DNA from: an uncultured Chthoniobacterales bacterium
Lineage (GTDB): Bacteria; Verrucomicrobiota; Verrucomicrobiia; Chthoniobacterales; UBA10450
Direction of reading: 5' to 3'
NCBI GenBank assembly: GCA_902805675.1
Contig: CADCTA010000018.1
Coordinates: forward strand, 1 to 64,000
Length of the DNA: 64,000 bases
Numbering within the stretch: position 1 is the stretch's first letter; each line of letters starts with the position of its first letter. Made by a program: the position numbers and the translations under genes. The notes beneath the pieces were generated by a model. That model searched no databases. It was not told where the DNA came from and was given only the letters and a program-made list of their open reading frames with translations. Below are positions 54,046 to 62,582 of the stretch, in pieces.

Positions 54046-55032
54046 TTATGGGACCGGCAACCCGGCGAAGATGCGCTCGACGATCTTCTCGCTCGTGATC
54101 GACTCCGCTTCAGCTTCGTAGCTGACGATGACGCGGTGACGTAGCACGTCCGTGCCGATGCTCTTGATGTCCTGCGGCGTGACGTAGCCGCGGCCGTTCA
54201 GGAAGGCATGCGCGCGCGCGGCGAGAGCGAGGAAGATGGTCGCGCGAGGCGAGGCGCCGTAGCGAATCAGGCCGTCGAGCTTCAGGTTGTACGTCGCCGG
54301 TTCGCGTGTCGCCCAGACGACATCGACGATGTAATCCTTTACGCGGTCGTCGATGTAGATGCTGTTCACGACGGAGCGCGCGTTGATGATCTGCTGCGGA
54401 TCGACGACCGGCGTAACGCTCAGGTTCGGTGCTGACGTCGCCATCAGATCAAGGATGCGGCGCTCCTCGGCCTTCGCTGGATAGCCGACGTTCAGCTTCA
54501 ACATGAAGCGGTCGAGCTGCGCCTCCGGCAGCTGATACGTGCCTTCCTGCTCGAGCGGGTTCTGCGTCGCGAGGACGAGGAATGGATCGGAAAGGGGATA
54601 CGTCGTGTCGCCGATCGTGACCTGGCGTTCCTGCATCGCTTCAAGCAATGCGCTCTGCACCTTGGCGGGCGCGCGGTTGATTTCATCTGCCAGGATCAGG
54701 TTCGAGAACAGCGGGCCAAGTTTGGTCGTGAACTCTCCGCTGCGCGGATTGTAGATCAGCGTTCCGATCAGGTCGGCGGGCAGAAGATCGGGCGTGAACT
54801 GCAAACGCTGGAAGCCCGTTTGAATCGCGGCCGCCATCGTTTTCACCGTCAGCGTCTTCGCCAAACCGGGCACGCCTTCGAGCAGGATGTGACCGTTGGC
54901 GAGCAAGCCCAGCAGCAGGCGATCGACGAGATATTTCTGGCCGATCACAACGTGGCCGACCTGCTCCCGGAGGGCAGGAATCCATTGGCCGAGCTCCTGC
55001 ACTTCGCGGGTGATTTCCTGCGTGGACTTCAT
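54046..55032 (-). CDS. moxR: MoxR family AAA+ ATPase
   Basis: 328 aa chaperone-like ATPase that activates vWA-containing partners. Walker A EGVPGLAKT (residues 52-60), Walker B LILADEINRAPAKVQSALLE, sensor VLATQNPLEQEGTYQLPEAQ, and a C-terminal lid (YGASPRATIFLALAARAHAF). ATG 55032. It heads the Bat operon; its TAA stop overlaps an ATG (TAATG) that now begins the 27-codon leader of the inserted element. Confidence 0.95.
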   Translation of the reverse strand: MKSTQEITREVQELGQWIPALREQVGHVVIGQKYLVDRLLLGLLANGHILLEGVPGLAKTLTVKTMAAAIQTGFQRLQFTPDLLPADLIGTLIYNPRSGEFTTKLGPLFSNLILADEINRAPAKVQSALLEAMQERQVTIGDTTYPLSDPFLVLATQNPLEQEGTYQLPEAQLDRFMLKLNVGYPAKAEERRILDLMATSAPNLSVTPVVDPQQIINARSVVNSIYIDDRVKDYIVDVVWATREPATYNLKLDGLIRYGASPRATIFLALAARAHAFLNGRGYVTPQDIKSIGTDVLRHRVIVSYEAEAESITSEKIVERIFAGLPVP

Positions 55033-55123
55033 AAGAATGGTTGAGACAGGAGCAGCGGGGGAATGTTCGATCAAACTCTTCCCTCGCACGTGCTTCGTCG
55101 GGCCGCGAGCACACGCAGACGAA

Positions 55124-56515
55124 TCACTCGTTGCGCGTCTGGGTGCGGGCGCGACAGGTGAGGAGCACCGGCAAACCCGGATACGGCTCGGCCGCGCGGA
55201 TGCGGCCTTCGAGGTACCGCCCGTACGGATCGCTCAGCAGCTTCGGCTGGTTAACGAAGAGGATGAACTTCGGCGGATCGATCGCGCGGCCGGGTTCTCC
55301 CGCCGATTGTGCGGCGTAGAAGATCTTGAGGCGTTTGTTGCCGATGGTGGGCGGCAATGTTTCATCTAGGGCGGCGCGCAGCATTCGGTTCAGCACGCCG
55401 GTGCCGATGCGCACACCAGCGGCGCGCTTGATCTCGGAGATCATCGCGAAGAGCTGCGTCACGTTTTCACCGGTGAGCGCGGAAGCGATCAACACCGGCG
55501 CATAGTCGAGGAAGAACAAGTTTTCACGCGTGGTGGTGACGAGCTCCTTCATCGCGTCCTTCGCGCCGCGCGCCGGCTTCACGAGGTCCCACTTGTTGAG
55601 GATCACGATAGAAGGCTTCCGCGCTTCCTGGATGAGCCCGGCGATCTTCTTGTCTTGTGAGGTGACGCCGCTCGTCACGTCGATCACGAGCACACAAAGA
55701 TCAGCCCGCCGGACGGTGCGCTCCGCACGCATGACGCTAAACACTTCCACCGAGGTCGAGTGTTTGCTGCGCGCCCGCATGCCGGCTGTGTCGATGAGCA
55801 GGAACTTCTCGCCATCACGCTCATACTCTATGTCGACGGCGTCGCGCGTGGTTCCCGGTATGTTGCTCACGATCGTGCGTTGATCCTTCAGCACGGAGTT
55901 GATGAGCGACGACTTGCCGGCGTTCGGTCGGCCGATGATCGCCAGCGCGACAGGCGGTTTTGTCTCGGGCTTCTCGCCGTCGCCTTCTGGCGCGTCCGGC
56001 GGAAGCAGCGCGTCGATCGTTTCGAGCAATGTCGAGATGCCGCGTCCATGTGCGGCGCTGATCGGCAGCGAGGCGGTAAAATTCAGCGCGGCAAAATCCG
56101 ACTCAAGGTCCTCGTGTTTCGGATCGTCGATCTTGTTCATGACGAGAACGACTGGGGTGCGTGCCTTGCGCAACATCCGCGCGAGCTCTTGATCGATCGG
56201 CGCGAGGCCGTGTTGGGCATCGACAACGAACAGGATCACATCGCTCTCGCGCATCGCGGCATCGGCCGCAGCTCGGACTTCGGCGTTTAACTCGGTCTCG
56301 CCCGCACCGCCGATTCCACCCGTGTCCCAGATCAGAAAGGGCCGACGCCCGCGGGTTGCCGGCGCAGCGAGGCGATCACGAGTGATGCCCGGTTGATCAT
56401 GGACGATCGCAATGTTGCGGCCGGCCAGCCGGTTGAAGAGCGCGGACTTGCCGACGTTCGGCCGCCCGACGATGGCGACTTTCCCGGCGTAATTCGGCGT
56501 GCTTGCGCGTTCCAT
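55124..56515 (-). CDS. der: Ribosome-associated double GTPase Der (EngA)
   Basis: Essential for 50S assembly. Two G domains: first with GRPNVGKSALFN (residues 17-28), DTGGIGG and NKIDD; second with GRPNAGKSSLIN, DTAGMRARSK and NKWDL. A C-terminal KH-like domain follows (FYAAQSAGEPGRAIDPPKFI, VNQPKLLSDPYGRYLEGRIR). ATG 56515 gives 463 aa, normal. Separate from moxR by 91 nt; pgsA lies 28 nt upstream on the same strand. Confidence 0.96.
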   Translation of the reverse strand: MERASTPNYAGKVAIVGRPNVGKSALFNRLAGRNIAIVHDQPGITRDRLAAPATRGRRPFLIWDTGGIGGAGETELNAEVRAAADAAMRESDVILFVVDAQHGLAPIDQELARMLRKARTPVVLVMNKIDDPKHEDLESDFAALNFTASLPISAAHGRGISTLLETIDALLPPDAPEGDGEKPETKPPVALAIIGRPNAGKSSLINSVLKDQRTIVSNIPGTTRDAVDIEYERDGEKFLLIDTAGMRARSKHSTSVEVFSVMRAERTVRRADLCVLVIDVTSGVTSQDKKIAGLIQEARKPSIVILNKWDLVKPARGAKDAMKELVTTTRENLFFLDYAPVLIASALTGENVTQLFAMISEIKRAAGVRIGTGVLNRMLRAALDETLPPTIGNKRLKIFYAAQSAGEPGRAIDPPKFILFVNQPKLLSDPYGRYLEGRIRAAEPYPGLPVLLTCRARTQTRNE

Positions 56516-56543
56516 GATTCTTGTGCGGCAAGGGCGCGATGCC

Positions 56544-57149
56544 TCAGCCGACTTTCGCGTTCGCGTGGCCGCCGGCGTGCAGCTGCCGCATGCCATCCAT
56601 GACGTAGATGACGCCGGAGATGAACGTGAAGAAGCCTGCTGCCGCGACGACGTAAGTCAGCGGAAAGAAGTGCAACTGTAGCATCACCCAGGCGATTGCC
56701 ATCATCTGCAAAACGGTCGCGACCTTGCCGGTCCAACTCGTGCGCACGACGACGCGGCCGTTCAGCAGGTGGAGCACGGCGCTGCCGACCAGGATGACCG
56801 CGTCGCGCGAGATGACGAGGACGGGAAACCAGACCGGGAACTGCCCGTAATCCGGATTGCTCGCGCTCCAGTTACTGATGCTGAGGGTGATGATGCCGCT
56901 CAAGAGCAAGCCCTTGTCCGCGATCGGGTCGAGGATGACGCCGAGCGAGCTGCGCTGGTTGTAACGCCGCGCGACATAGCCATCGAGCCCGTCACTTGCG
57001 GCAGCGACGAGGAAGATCATGATCGCGGTGAAGCGCTGCCATTCGAGCGGCTCGCCGCGGGCCACGGTTTGGCCGTAGTAGATCGCCATCGTGACGAACG
57101 CGGGGATCAGCAAAATGCGAACGATGGTGATCTTGTTAGCCGTCGTCAT
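56544..57149 (-). CDS. pgsA: CDP-alcohol phosphatidyltransferase (phosphatidylglycerophosphate synthase-like)
   Basis: Inner-membrane enzyme of 201 aa. The family motif DGx2ARx8Gx3Dx3D is complete: SDGLDGYVARRYNQRSSLGV then ILDPIADK. Five to six membrane helices. ATG 57149 was chosen because TTANKITIVRILLIPAFV is the typical N-terminus. Phosphatidylglycerophosphate synthase is the likeliest function; other CDP-alcohol transferases are not excluded. A type A repeat lies in its upstream region. Confidence 0.88.
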   Translation of the reverse strand: MTTANKITIVRILLIPAFVTMAIYYGQTVARGEPLEWQRFTAIMIFLVAAASDGLDGYVARRYNQRSSLGVILDPIADKGLLLSGIITLSISNWSASNPDYGQFPVWFPVLVISRDAVILVGSAVLHLLNGRVVVRTSWTGKVATVLQMMAIAWVMLQLHFFPLTYVVAAAGFFTFISGVIYVMDGMRQLHAGGHANAKVG

Positions 57150-57218
57150 GATGACCGCGAGGAGCGGTTTAGACGTGCAATCGCTGCCATGAAGTTGCAA
57201 CGGAATTCTCGCCGCCGT

Positions 57219-57300
57219 CGTCATCCCGACCGAAGTGGAGGGATCCCGTGGCAAAGCCAGACGTATCTCCACGGGATGTCTCCGCTTTGGCCGACATGAC
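57219..57300. repeat. Type A palindromic dispersed element, copy 7
   Basis: Eighty-two bp, GTCATCCCGACCGAAGTGGA through TCTCCGCTTTGGCCGACATGAC. Left arm is intact, right arm has drifted. It lies in the pgsA upstream region, 57 nt before tRNA-Leu. Confidence 0.85.
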
Positions 57301-57356
57301 TGCTCTTCAATTCTCTTGGTCTCCGCCGAGTGCGACGTAAGATGCAAAGCTCCGCA

Positions 57357-57441
57357 GCCGATGTGGCGAAATGGCAGACGCAACGGACTTAAAATCCGTT
57401 TCCATTAACATGGAGTGCGGGTTCGAGTCCCGCCATCGGTA
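57357..57441 (+). tRNA. tRNA-Leu (anticodon TAA)
   Basis: Class II cloverleaf of 85 nt: acceptor GCCGATG/CATCGGT, D-arm with AAATGGCAGA, anticodon stem ACGGA/TCCGT with loop CTTAAAA (anticodon TAA), a long variable arm (TTCCATTAACATGGAG), and T-arm GCGGG TTCGAGT CCCGC. Discriminator A, CCA not encoded. Confidence 0.95.
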
Positions 57442-57550
57442 GGCTCACCGTACGAGCAGTGGAACGGCTGTGCGCAGCAAGAGCGGCTGCGAATATGATG
57501 AACGTTTCGTTTCGATAGCCGGTGGGGCCAGCAATGCTTAAAGTTCGCGC

Positions 57551-58576
57551 GTGAAGGCGCTCTGGAAAAAGCTCCGCTATCGGCTCGAGTGGCTGGCACT
57601 CCGCGCGGCTCTGAAGCTCGTGCCGCTCCTATCGCGCAATGCGTGCTACCAGCTCGCCGGGTTCGCAGGGACGCTGGCTGCGACATTCGACCGCCACGGC
57701 CGACGCGTGTCTCTCGCCAATCTGGAGGCCGCCTTCGGCGACGAGCTTCCATCGGCACGTCGGGCAGAGATCGTGCGCGAATCGTATCAGCACTTCGCCC
57801 GCACCATGCTTGATCTGTTCTGGAGCCCGCGGCTCACGAGCGAGAGCTTCGCGGATTATATTGAATTCGAAGGCGTCGATCGCGCTGGTGCCGAGATCGC
57901 GCCGTCGAACAGCTGCATCGTTGGCACGTTCCACTATGGGAACTTCGAGTGGCTCGGGCTCGCGACTGGCTGGATCGGGTATCCGTGCGCGATCACGACA
58001 CAGGAATTTAAGAACCCACTGCTCGATGAGCTCTTCACGAAGCTGCGCGAACAGTCGGGCCACAAAGTGGTGGAGCGCGAAGGTGCGATCATTCGTCTCT
58101 ACAAAACGCTGCGAAAGAGCGGGCGCGTCGCCTTGCTCGTGGATACCACGCTCCCTCCTCATCAGCCGACGGTGGCGATCAGTTGTTTCGGGTTGAAGAC
58201 AATCGTGACCGTCGCGCATGCCTGGCTGCAGGAGCGCACGGGGGTGCCGGTGATCCCGGTGCATTGTGAGCCGCTCGCGGCCGGTCGATACCGCGTGGTC
58301 GCGCACCCGAAGGTCCAGCTGCGGGAAGGCGCTACGCACCAGGAGATCGCGCAGGCGTGCTGGGATGCGTTTGAGCCAGTCGTGCGGCGAAACCCGGCGC
58401 CGTGGCTGTGGATGTACAAGCACTGGCGGTACAAGCCGGCCGGAGCGAACGGCTACCCACGTTACTCGCAGGAATCGTGGGCCTTCGACCAGGTCGCGGC
58501 GCGGCCGAACTACGCGAAGCTCGACCGAAGCCTCTCGCCCAAAGCCACCAGCGCGACGGGAGGCATTGCGCCATGA
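57551..58576 (+). CDS. LpxL/HtrB-family lipid A acyltransferase, copy 1
   Basis: 341 aa. Transfers a secondary acyl chain onto lipid A (or a similar glycolipid) at the inner membrane. The catalytic HX4(D/E) motif is visible as FHYGNFEW (about residue 125), with GRRVSLANLEAAFGDEL and NPAPWLWMYKHWRYKP as flanking family blocks. An amphipathic N-terminal helix anchors it. The GTG at 57551 gives the standard N-terminus. It overlaps copy 2 by 4 nt; the two are clearly paralogous. Confidence 0.88.
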   Translation: MKALWKKLRYRLEWLALRAALKLVPLLSRNACYQLAGFAGTLAATFDRHGRRVSLANLEAAFGDELPSARRAEIVRESYQHFARTMLDLFWSPRLTSESFADYIEFEGVDRAGAEIAPSNSCIVGTFHYGNFEWLGLATGWIGYPCAITTQEFKNPLLDELFTKLREQSGHKVVEREGAIIRLYKTLRKSGRVALLVDTTLPPHQPTVAISCFGLKTIVTVAHAWLQERTGVPVIPVHCEPLAAGRYRVVAHPKVQLREGATHQEIAQACWDAFEPVVRRNPAPWLWMYKHWRYKPAGANGYPRYSQESWAFDQVAARPNYAKLDRSLSPKATSATGGIAP

Positions 58577-59568
58577 GCTTCAGCTGGAAGAAAGCGAGGC
58601 ATCGACTCGAGTGGCTCGTCATCCGCTTCATGGCGAACGTCATTCCGCGGCTCCCGCGCCGGGTGTGCCACTCGTTATCCGATGCCCTCGGCGCCGCTGC
58701 ATCGATGGTGCACTGGCCGAGCCGCAAGGTCGCACTGAGCAACCTGGAAGCAGCATTTCCGGAGATGTCGCAGGGAGAGCGGAAGCGCGTTGCGGTGGAC
58801 TCCTACCGCCATTTCGCCCGTGCGCAGGCCGACCTTTTCTGGAGCCCGCGCCTTACGGCGGAGAACCTGCGGACGGTCTTCGACTTGGAAGACATCGAGC
58901 GGCTGAAGGTCGAAGGCGGCGCCGAGCGCGGCGCGATCTTCGCCTGCCTGCATTACGGTGGATTCGAGTGGATCGCGCTCGTTCTGGGGCTGAGCGGGTT
59001 CAGGTGGACGTTCGTCACGCAAGGTTTCAAGAACCCGCTCCTGAACAGCACCTTCAACGATCTTCGTGAAATTACCGGCCATCAAACGGTTCGGCGCGAG
59101 GGTGCAATCCTCCGCTTGATGAAGGCGCTACGAAACAACCGGAGCATCGGACTGGCGGTGGATCTCACCGTCTCCGCGAAGCTGCCGAGCGTGCCGATCA
59201 CATGCTTCGGCATGCAGACGTGCGTGACCTTTGCCCACGCGTGGCTGCACAAGCGCACCGGCGCGGCGGTGATCCCTACGCATTGCGAGCCGCTCGCCGA
59301 TGGGCGATACAAGATCGTCCTTCATCCGCCGCTCCAGATCGCGCCGGACGCGACCAATCACGACATCGCGCAGGCCTGCTGGGATTGCTTCGAGCCCGTC
59401 GTCCGTCGGAATCCCGCACCATGGCTTTGGATGTACAAGCACTGGCGCTACCGGCCCGCAAACCCGCCGCGCCCCTATCCTGATTACGCCAACGAATCGC
59501 CCCACTTTCGGAAGCTGCTCGCACGCACTGAAAAGGAGAAAGCTGCAGCCGTCGCCGCACCCGTCTGA
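58573..59568 (+). CDS. LpxL/HtrB-family lipid A acyltransferase, copy 2
   Basis: 331 aa, a tandem paralogue of the preceding gene: the HX4E motif is LHYGGFEW, with KVALSNLEAAFPEMSQGERK, SYRHFARAQADLFWSPRLTA, and NPAPWLWMYKHWRYRP in the same order. Two copies may add two different secondary acyl chains, as LpxL and LpxM do in enterobacteria, or one may act on another lipid. The gene starts at the ATG overlapping the stop of copy 1. Confidence 0.88.
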   Translation: MSFSWKKARHRLEWLVIRFMANVIPRLPRRVCHSLSDALGAAASMVHWPSRKVALSNLEAAFPEMSQGERKRVAVDSYRHFARAQADLFWSPRLTAENLRTVFDLEDIERLKVEGGAERGAIFACLHYGGFEWIALVLGLSGFRWTFVTQGFKNPLLNSTFNDLREITGHQTVRREGAILRLMKALRNNRSIGLAVDLTVSAKLPSVPITCFGMQTCVTFAHAWLHKRTGAAVIPTHCEPLADGRYKIVLHPPLQIAPDATNHDIAQACWDCFEPVVRRNPAPWLWMYKHWRYRPANPPRPYPDYANESPHFRKLLARTEKEKAAAVAAPV

Positions 59569-59621
59569 GCAGCCATCAGGGCGCTCCCGATTGACAAAGG
59601 CCTGTGAATAAGCTCTCAGGT

Positions 59622-60242
59622 ATGCCTATCATGCGACTCCTTTCCCGGCTCCTACTCGTCCTCGGCTTTGCCTCGGCGACGTTCCTGACCAGTTGCGAAA
59701 CCGCTCCCCGCACCGCCGGCGGCAGTGGTAACTACAAAGTGACGGCGCTTCGCCCGAAGAACCCCGAGAACGTGAAGGTGAAACTCTCCACGTCCACCCA
59801 GCACGTCTACGTTATGGAAGGCGATCGCCTCCTCATGGCGGTGCAAGGCACCGTCGGCATTGGTAACACCACGCCGATGGGTAACTTCCGCATCACGCGG
59901 AAGGAAAAGAACAAGCGCCGCATCAGCCAGCCCGATCGCGGTTATCCGATGGCCTACTGGGCCGAGATCAAACCCGCTTACGGCTTCCATGAAGGTTTCG
60001 TGCACGCGCGTCCCCGCTCGCACGGCTGCATCCGCCTGCACCGCGAGGCGGCCGCCCGCCTCTTCGCGCTCGTGAAGGTCGGCACACCGGTGAACATCTC
60101 GACGACCCAGGCGGAGGATTCGAAGTACGGCCACCTCGTCCGCAAGCTCGACCAGAGCAAGGACCCCGATCCGCCGCGCGCGCTGCTGATGTCGCCGGCG
60201 TGGTTCAAGGATCCCGTCGGACCACTGCTCGTCGACGGATAA
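59622..60242 (+). CDS. L,D-transpeptidase lipoprotein (YkuD domain)
   Basis: Third YkuD protein. Signal sequence RLLSRLLLVLGFASATFLTSC with lipobox LTSC; mature protein has KLSTSTQHVYVMEGDRLLMA, GNTTPMGNFRITRKEK, and the catalytic FVHARPRSHGCIRLHREAA (His and Cys in place). About 206 aa. ATG 59622 or 59631 are both possible starts; a GTG at 59604 is less likely. Probably anchored in the inner or outer membrane facing the periplasm. Confidence 0.9.
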   Translation: MPIMRLLSRLLLVLGFASATFLTSCETAPRTAGGSGNYKVTALRPKNPENVKVKLSTSTQHVYVMEGDRLLMAVQGTVGIGNTTPMGNFRITRKEKNKRRISQPDRGYPMAYWAEIKPAYGFHEGFVHARPRSHGCIRLHREAAARLFALVKVGTPVNISTTQAEDSKYGHLVRKLDQSKDPDPPRALLMSPAWFKDPVGPLLVDG

Positions 60243-60275
60243 TCGCCGCCGCGTTAGAATTTCGAACACGACGAG

Positions 60276-60299
60276 CGCCCGCACTGGAAAGTGCGGGCG
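60276..60299 (+). terminator. GC-rich hairpin after the lipoprotein gene, possible terminator
   Basis: A perfect 10-bp stem (CGCCCGCACT/AGTGCGGGCG) closed by a GGAA tetraloop. Only two T residues follow, so it is a weak Rho-independent terminator at best; it could also stabilise the upstream mRNA. Confidence 0.55.
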
Positions 60300-60318
60300 T
60301 TCGCATGTTCAGTAGGGC

Positions 60319-61560
60319 ATGAGCAGCCCTGCATCAGCTGGACCGGTCGTCGCGCCGCCCCAGAAGGTGAACCTCCGCACGCCGGAGGTGATGAGCGCCG
60401 TGCAGGAGCAGGTCGAATCGCACTACCGCAGCGACATTGTCGACAAGGTCCGGCGCAACGGCGGCATTCTCCGAGTCGGCGACGTCACCGTGCGGCTGGC
60501 GAAGCAGTTCGGCTTTTGCTACGGCGTGGAACGCGCGATCGATCTCGCCTACGCCGCGGGCAAGGTGTTCAAGGACCGCCGCCTCTTCATCCTCGGCGAG
60601 ATCATTCACAACCCCGAGGTCAATGAGCAGATCCGCTCGTTAGGGATCAAGAACCTGATGGGGAAGGGCAAGGAGGCCGAAATCGACGATCTACAGCCCG
60701 GAGACGTCGTGATCGTGCCTGCCTTCGGCACCGAAATCTCGACGCTCGAGCAGATCAAAGAGCGCGGCTGCCAGATTGTCGACACCACGTGCGGAGACGT
60801 GATGAGCGTCTGGAAGCGCGTGCGCAAATACGCGAGCGAGTCCGCTACTTCGATCATTCACGGCAAGGCCGAGCACGAGGAGACGAAGGCGACGAGCTCA
60901 CGCGCGCTCGGGAACGGGCAGGGGCATTACCTCGTCGTCCTGACGCTCGCCGAGACGGATTACGTTTGCGATTACATCCGCCACGGCGGCAACAAGGAGG
61001 AGTTCCTCGAGAAGTTCCGCGGCGCGTATTCGAGCGGCTTCGATCCCGAGCTGCATCTGCGCAGTGTCGGTGTTGCCAACCAAACGACCATGCTCCGCGG
61101 TGAGACGGAAGAAGTGCAGCGCCGCATTCGGCAGGCGATCATGGATCGCGATGGCCCCGAGCTCGCCGGGACGAATTTCCGCTTCTTCGACACCATCTGT
61201 GGAGCGACGCAGGAGCGGCAGGACGCGCTGCGCGAGTTGCTCGATGTGAAGATGAATCTTCTGCTCGTGGTCGGCGGCTACAACAGCTCAAACACTTCGC
61301 ACCTCGCCGAGATGGGCGAGGAAAAGTTGCCCACGTATTTCGTGCGCAATGCCTCGCGGCTGCTCTCGACAGAGGAGATCCTGCATTACAACCTGCACGC
61401 CCGCGAGGAAGTCGTGGCGCGCAACTGGTTACCCGAGGGGCCGCTCGTCGTCGGAATCACAGCCGGCGCCTCCTGTCCGAATAACCTCATCGAAGAGACG
61501 CTGATCCGCCTCTTCGAACTCCGCGGGATCGGGCGCGAGCAGCTCCAAGCCGCCGCGTAG
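60319..61560 (+). CDS. ispH: 4-hydroxy-3-methylbut-2-enyl diphosphate reductase, long form
   Basis: Last step of the MEP isoprenoid pathway, a 4Fe-4S enzyme. Cluster cysteines: FGFCYGVERA (Cys67), DTTCGDVMSVW, and TAGASCPNNLIEETL near the end; another Cys lies in DTICGATQERQ, the normal sequence block of the second domain. At 413 aa it is the long type seen in cyanobacteria, plants and several PVC bacteria, with an N-terminal extension of about 50 residues and an insertion (HGGNKEEFLEKFRGAYSSGF) absent from the E. coli enzyme. Confidence 0.95.
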   Translation: MSSPASAGPVVAPPQKVNLRTPEVMSAVQEQVESHYRSDIVDKVRRNGGILRVGDVTVRLAKQFGFCYGVERAIDLAYAAGKVFKDRRLFILGEIIHNPEVNEQIRSLGIKNLMGKGKEAEIDDLQPGDVVIVPAFGTEISTLEQIKERGCQIVDTTCGDVMSVWKRVRKYASESATSIIHGKAEHEETKATSSRALGNGQGHYLVVLTLAETDYVCDYIRHGGNKEEFLEKFRGAYSSGFDPELHLRSVGVANQTTMLRGETEEVQRRIRQAIMDRDGPELAGTNFRFFDTICGATQERQDALRELLDVKMNLLLVVGGYNSSNTSHLAEMGEEKLPTYFVRNASRLLSTEEILHYNLHAREEVVARNWLPEGPLVVGITAGASCPNNLIEETLIRLFELRGIGREQLQAAA

Positions 61561-61610
61561 CGCGGGAGATACGCGCGCGTTTCGCCTGCGAGAGGCGAAG
61601 TACGTCACGT

Positions 61611-62459
61611 ATGCGCGCAATCTGGAAGGGCAGTATCAGCTTTGGTCTCGTTAACATCCCGATCGCTCTCTATCCCGCGACTCGGAAAGAGGAGCTGAAG
61701 TTTCGACTGCTTCGCTCGACCGATCACAGCCCGGTGAACTACAAGCGCGTCGCTGCGACCGATGGCAAGGAGGTGCCGTGGGATCAGATCGTGAAGGGTT
61801 ACGAGTACGAGAAGGGAAAATTCGTCGTGCTGAACGAGAAAGACTTCCAGCGCGTCGACCTCGAGGCGACGCAGACAGTGGACATCCAGGACTTCGTCGA
61901 CATCGAGGAGATCGATCCGATGTATTTCTACAAGCCGTACTACCTGGAGCCGCAGAAAGGCGGCGACAAAGCCTACGTGCTGCTGCGCGAGGCGCTTGCG
62001 AACGGCAAGAAAGTGGGGATCGCGAAGGTCATCATCAAAACCCGCCAGTATCTCGCCGGCGTAAAAGCGATGAAGCACGCGCTCGTGCTGGAGTTGATGC
62101 ACTTTGCCGAGGAACTTTCAGACGCCGAGAAGCTCAACGTGCCGAAGACGCTTGAGCCGGGGAAACGCGAGATGGATATGGCCAAGGCGCTGGTGGACAG
62201 CATGAGCGCCAAGTGGGACCCGCAGAAGTACCACGACGATTACCGTGAGGCGTTGCTCGAGGTGATCGAGGAGAAGGTCGAAGCAGGCGGCAAGGAGATT
62301 GACGAGAAGCCGAAGAAGGCCGCGACAGCAACGAAAGTCATCGATCTTGTGGCGGTGTTGCAACAAAGCCTGGCGCAGTCGCAAAGCGCGAAGAAGAAGC
62401 CCGCCGCGAAATCAGCGGCCGCGAAAAAATCCGGCAAGCAGCACAAGAAGGCCGCGTAA
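61611..62459 (+). CDS. ku: Ku protein of bacterial non-homologous end joining
   Basis: Binds DNA ends and recruits LigD. 282 aa: AIWKGSISFGLVNIPIALYP is the Ku signature start; the YYLEPQKGGDKAYVLLREAL and KYHDDYREALLEVIEEKVEA blocks complete the core; a Lys/Ala-rich tail follows (residues 235-282), probably DNA-binding. No ligD is in the window, although bacterial ku and ligD are often neighbours. Confidence 0.95.
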   Translation: MRAIWKGSISFGLVNIPIALYPATRKEELKFRLLRSTDHSPVNYKRVAATDGKEVPWDQIVKGYEYEKGKFVVLNEKDFQRVDLEATQTVDIQDFVDIEEIDPMYFYKPYYLEPQKGGDKAYVLLREALANGKKVGIAKVIIKTRQYLAGVKAMKHALVLELMHFAEELSDAEKLNVPKTLEPGKREMDMAKALVDSMSAKWDPQKYHDDYREALLEVIEEKVEAGGKEIDEKPKKAATATKVIDLVAVLQQSLAQSQSAKKKPAAKSAAAKKSGKQHKKAA

Positions 62460-62468
62460 CGTTGGTGG

Positions 62469-62554
62469 GGACGCCGCGCTGCGGCGTCCGAGGCGCGTGG
62501 GCTACCGAGTTACGCATCGCCTGCGCCGAGAGCTGGCCACATCGCAGCGCGATG
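62469..62554. other. Two stem-loops between convergent ku and tatA
   Basis: Hairpin GGACGCCGC/GCGGCGTCC with a 3-nt loop at 62469-62489 and a second hairpin CATCGC/GCGATG at 62540-62554. No T-run follows either. They may end both convergent transcripts or belong to another dispersed repeat; only one copy is seen here. Confidence 0.45.
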
Positions 62555-62582
62555 TCCCTCTACCGCAGCGGCCAAGGAGTGG

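Noticed and set aside
62469-62489. Rho-independent terminator after ku
   Set aside because: The stem is strong but no T-run follows on either strand.
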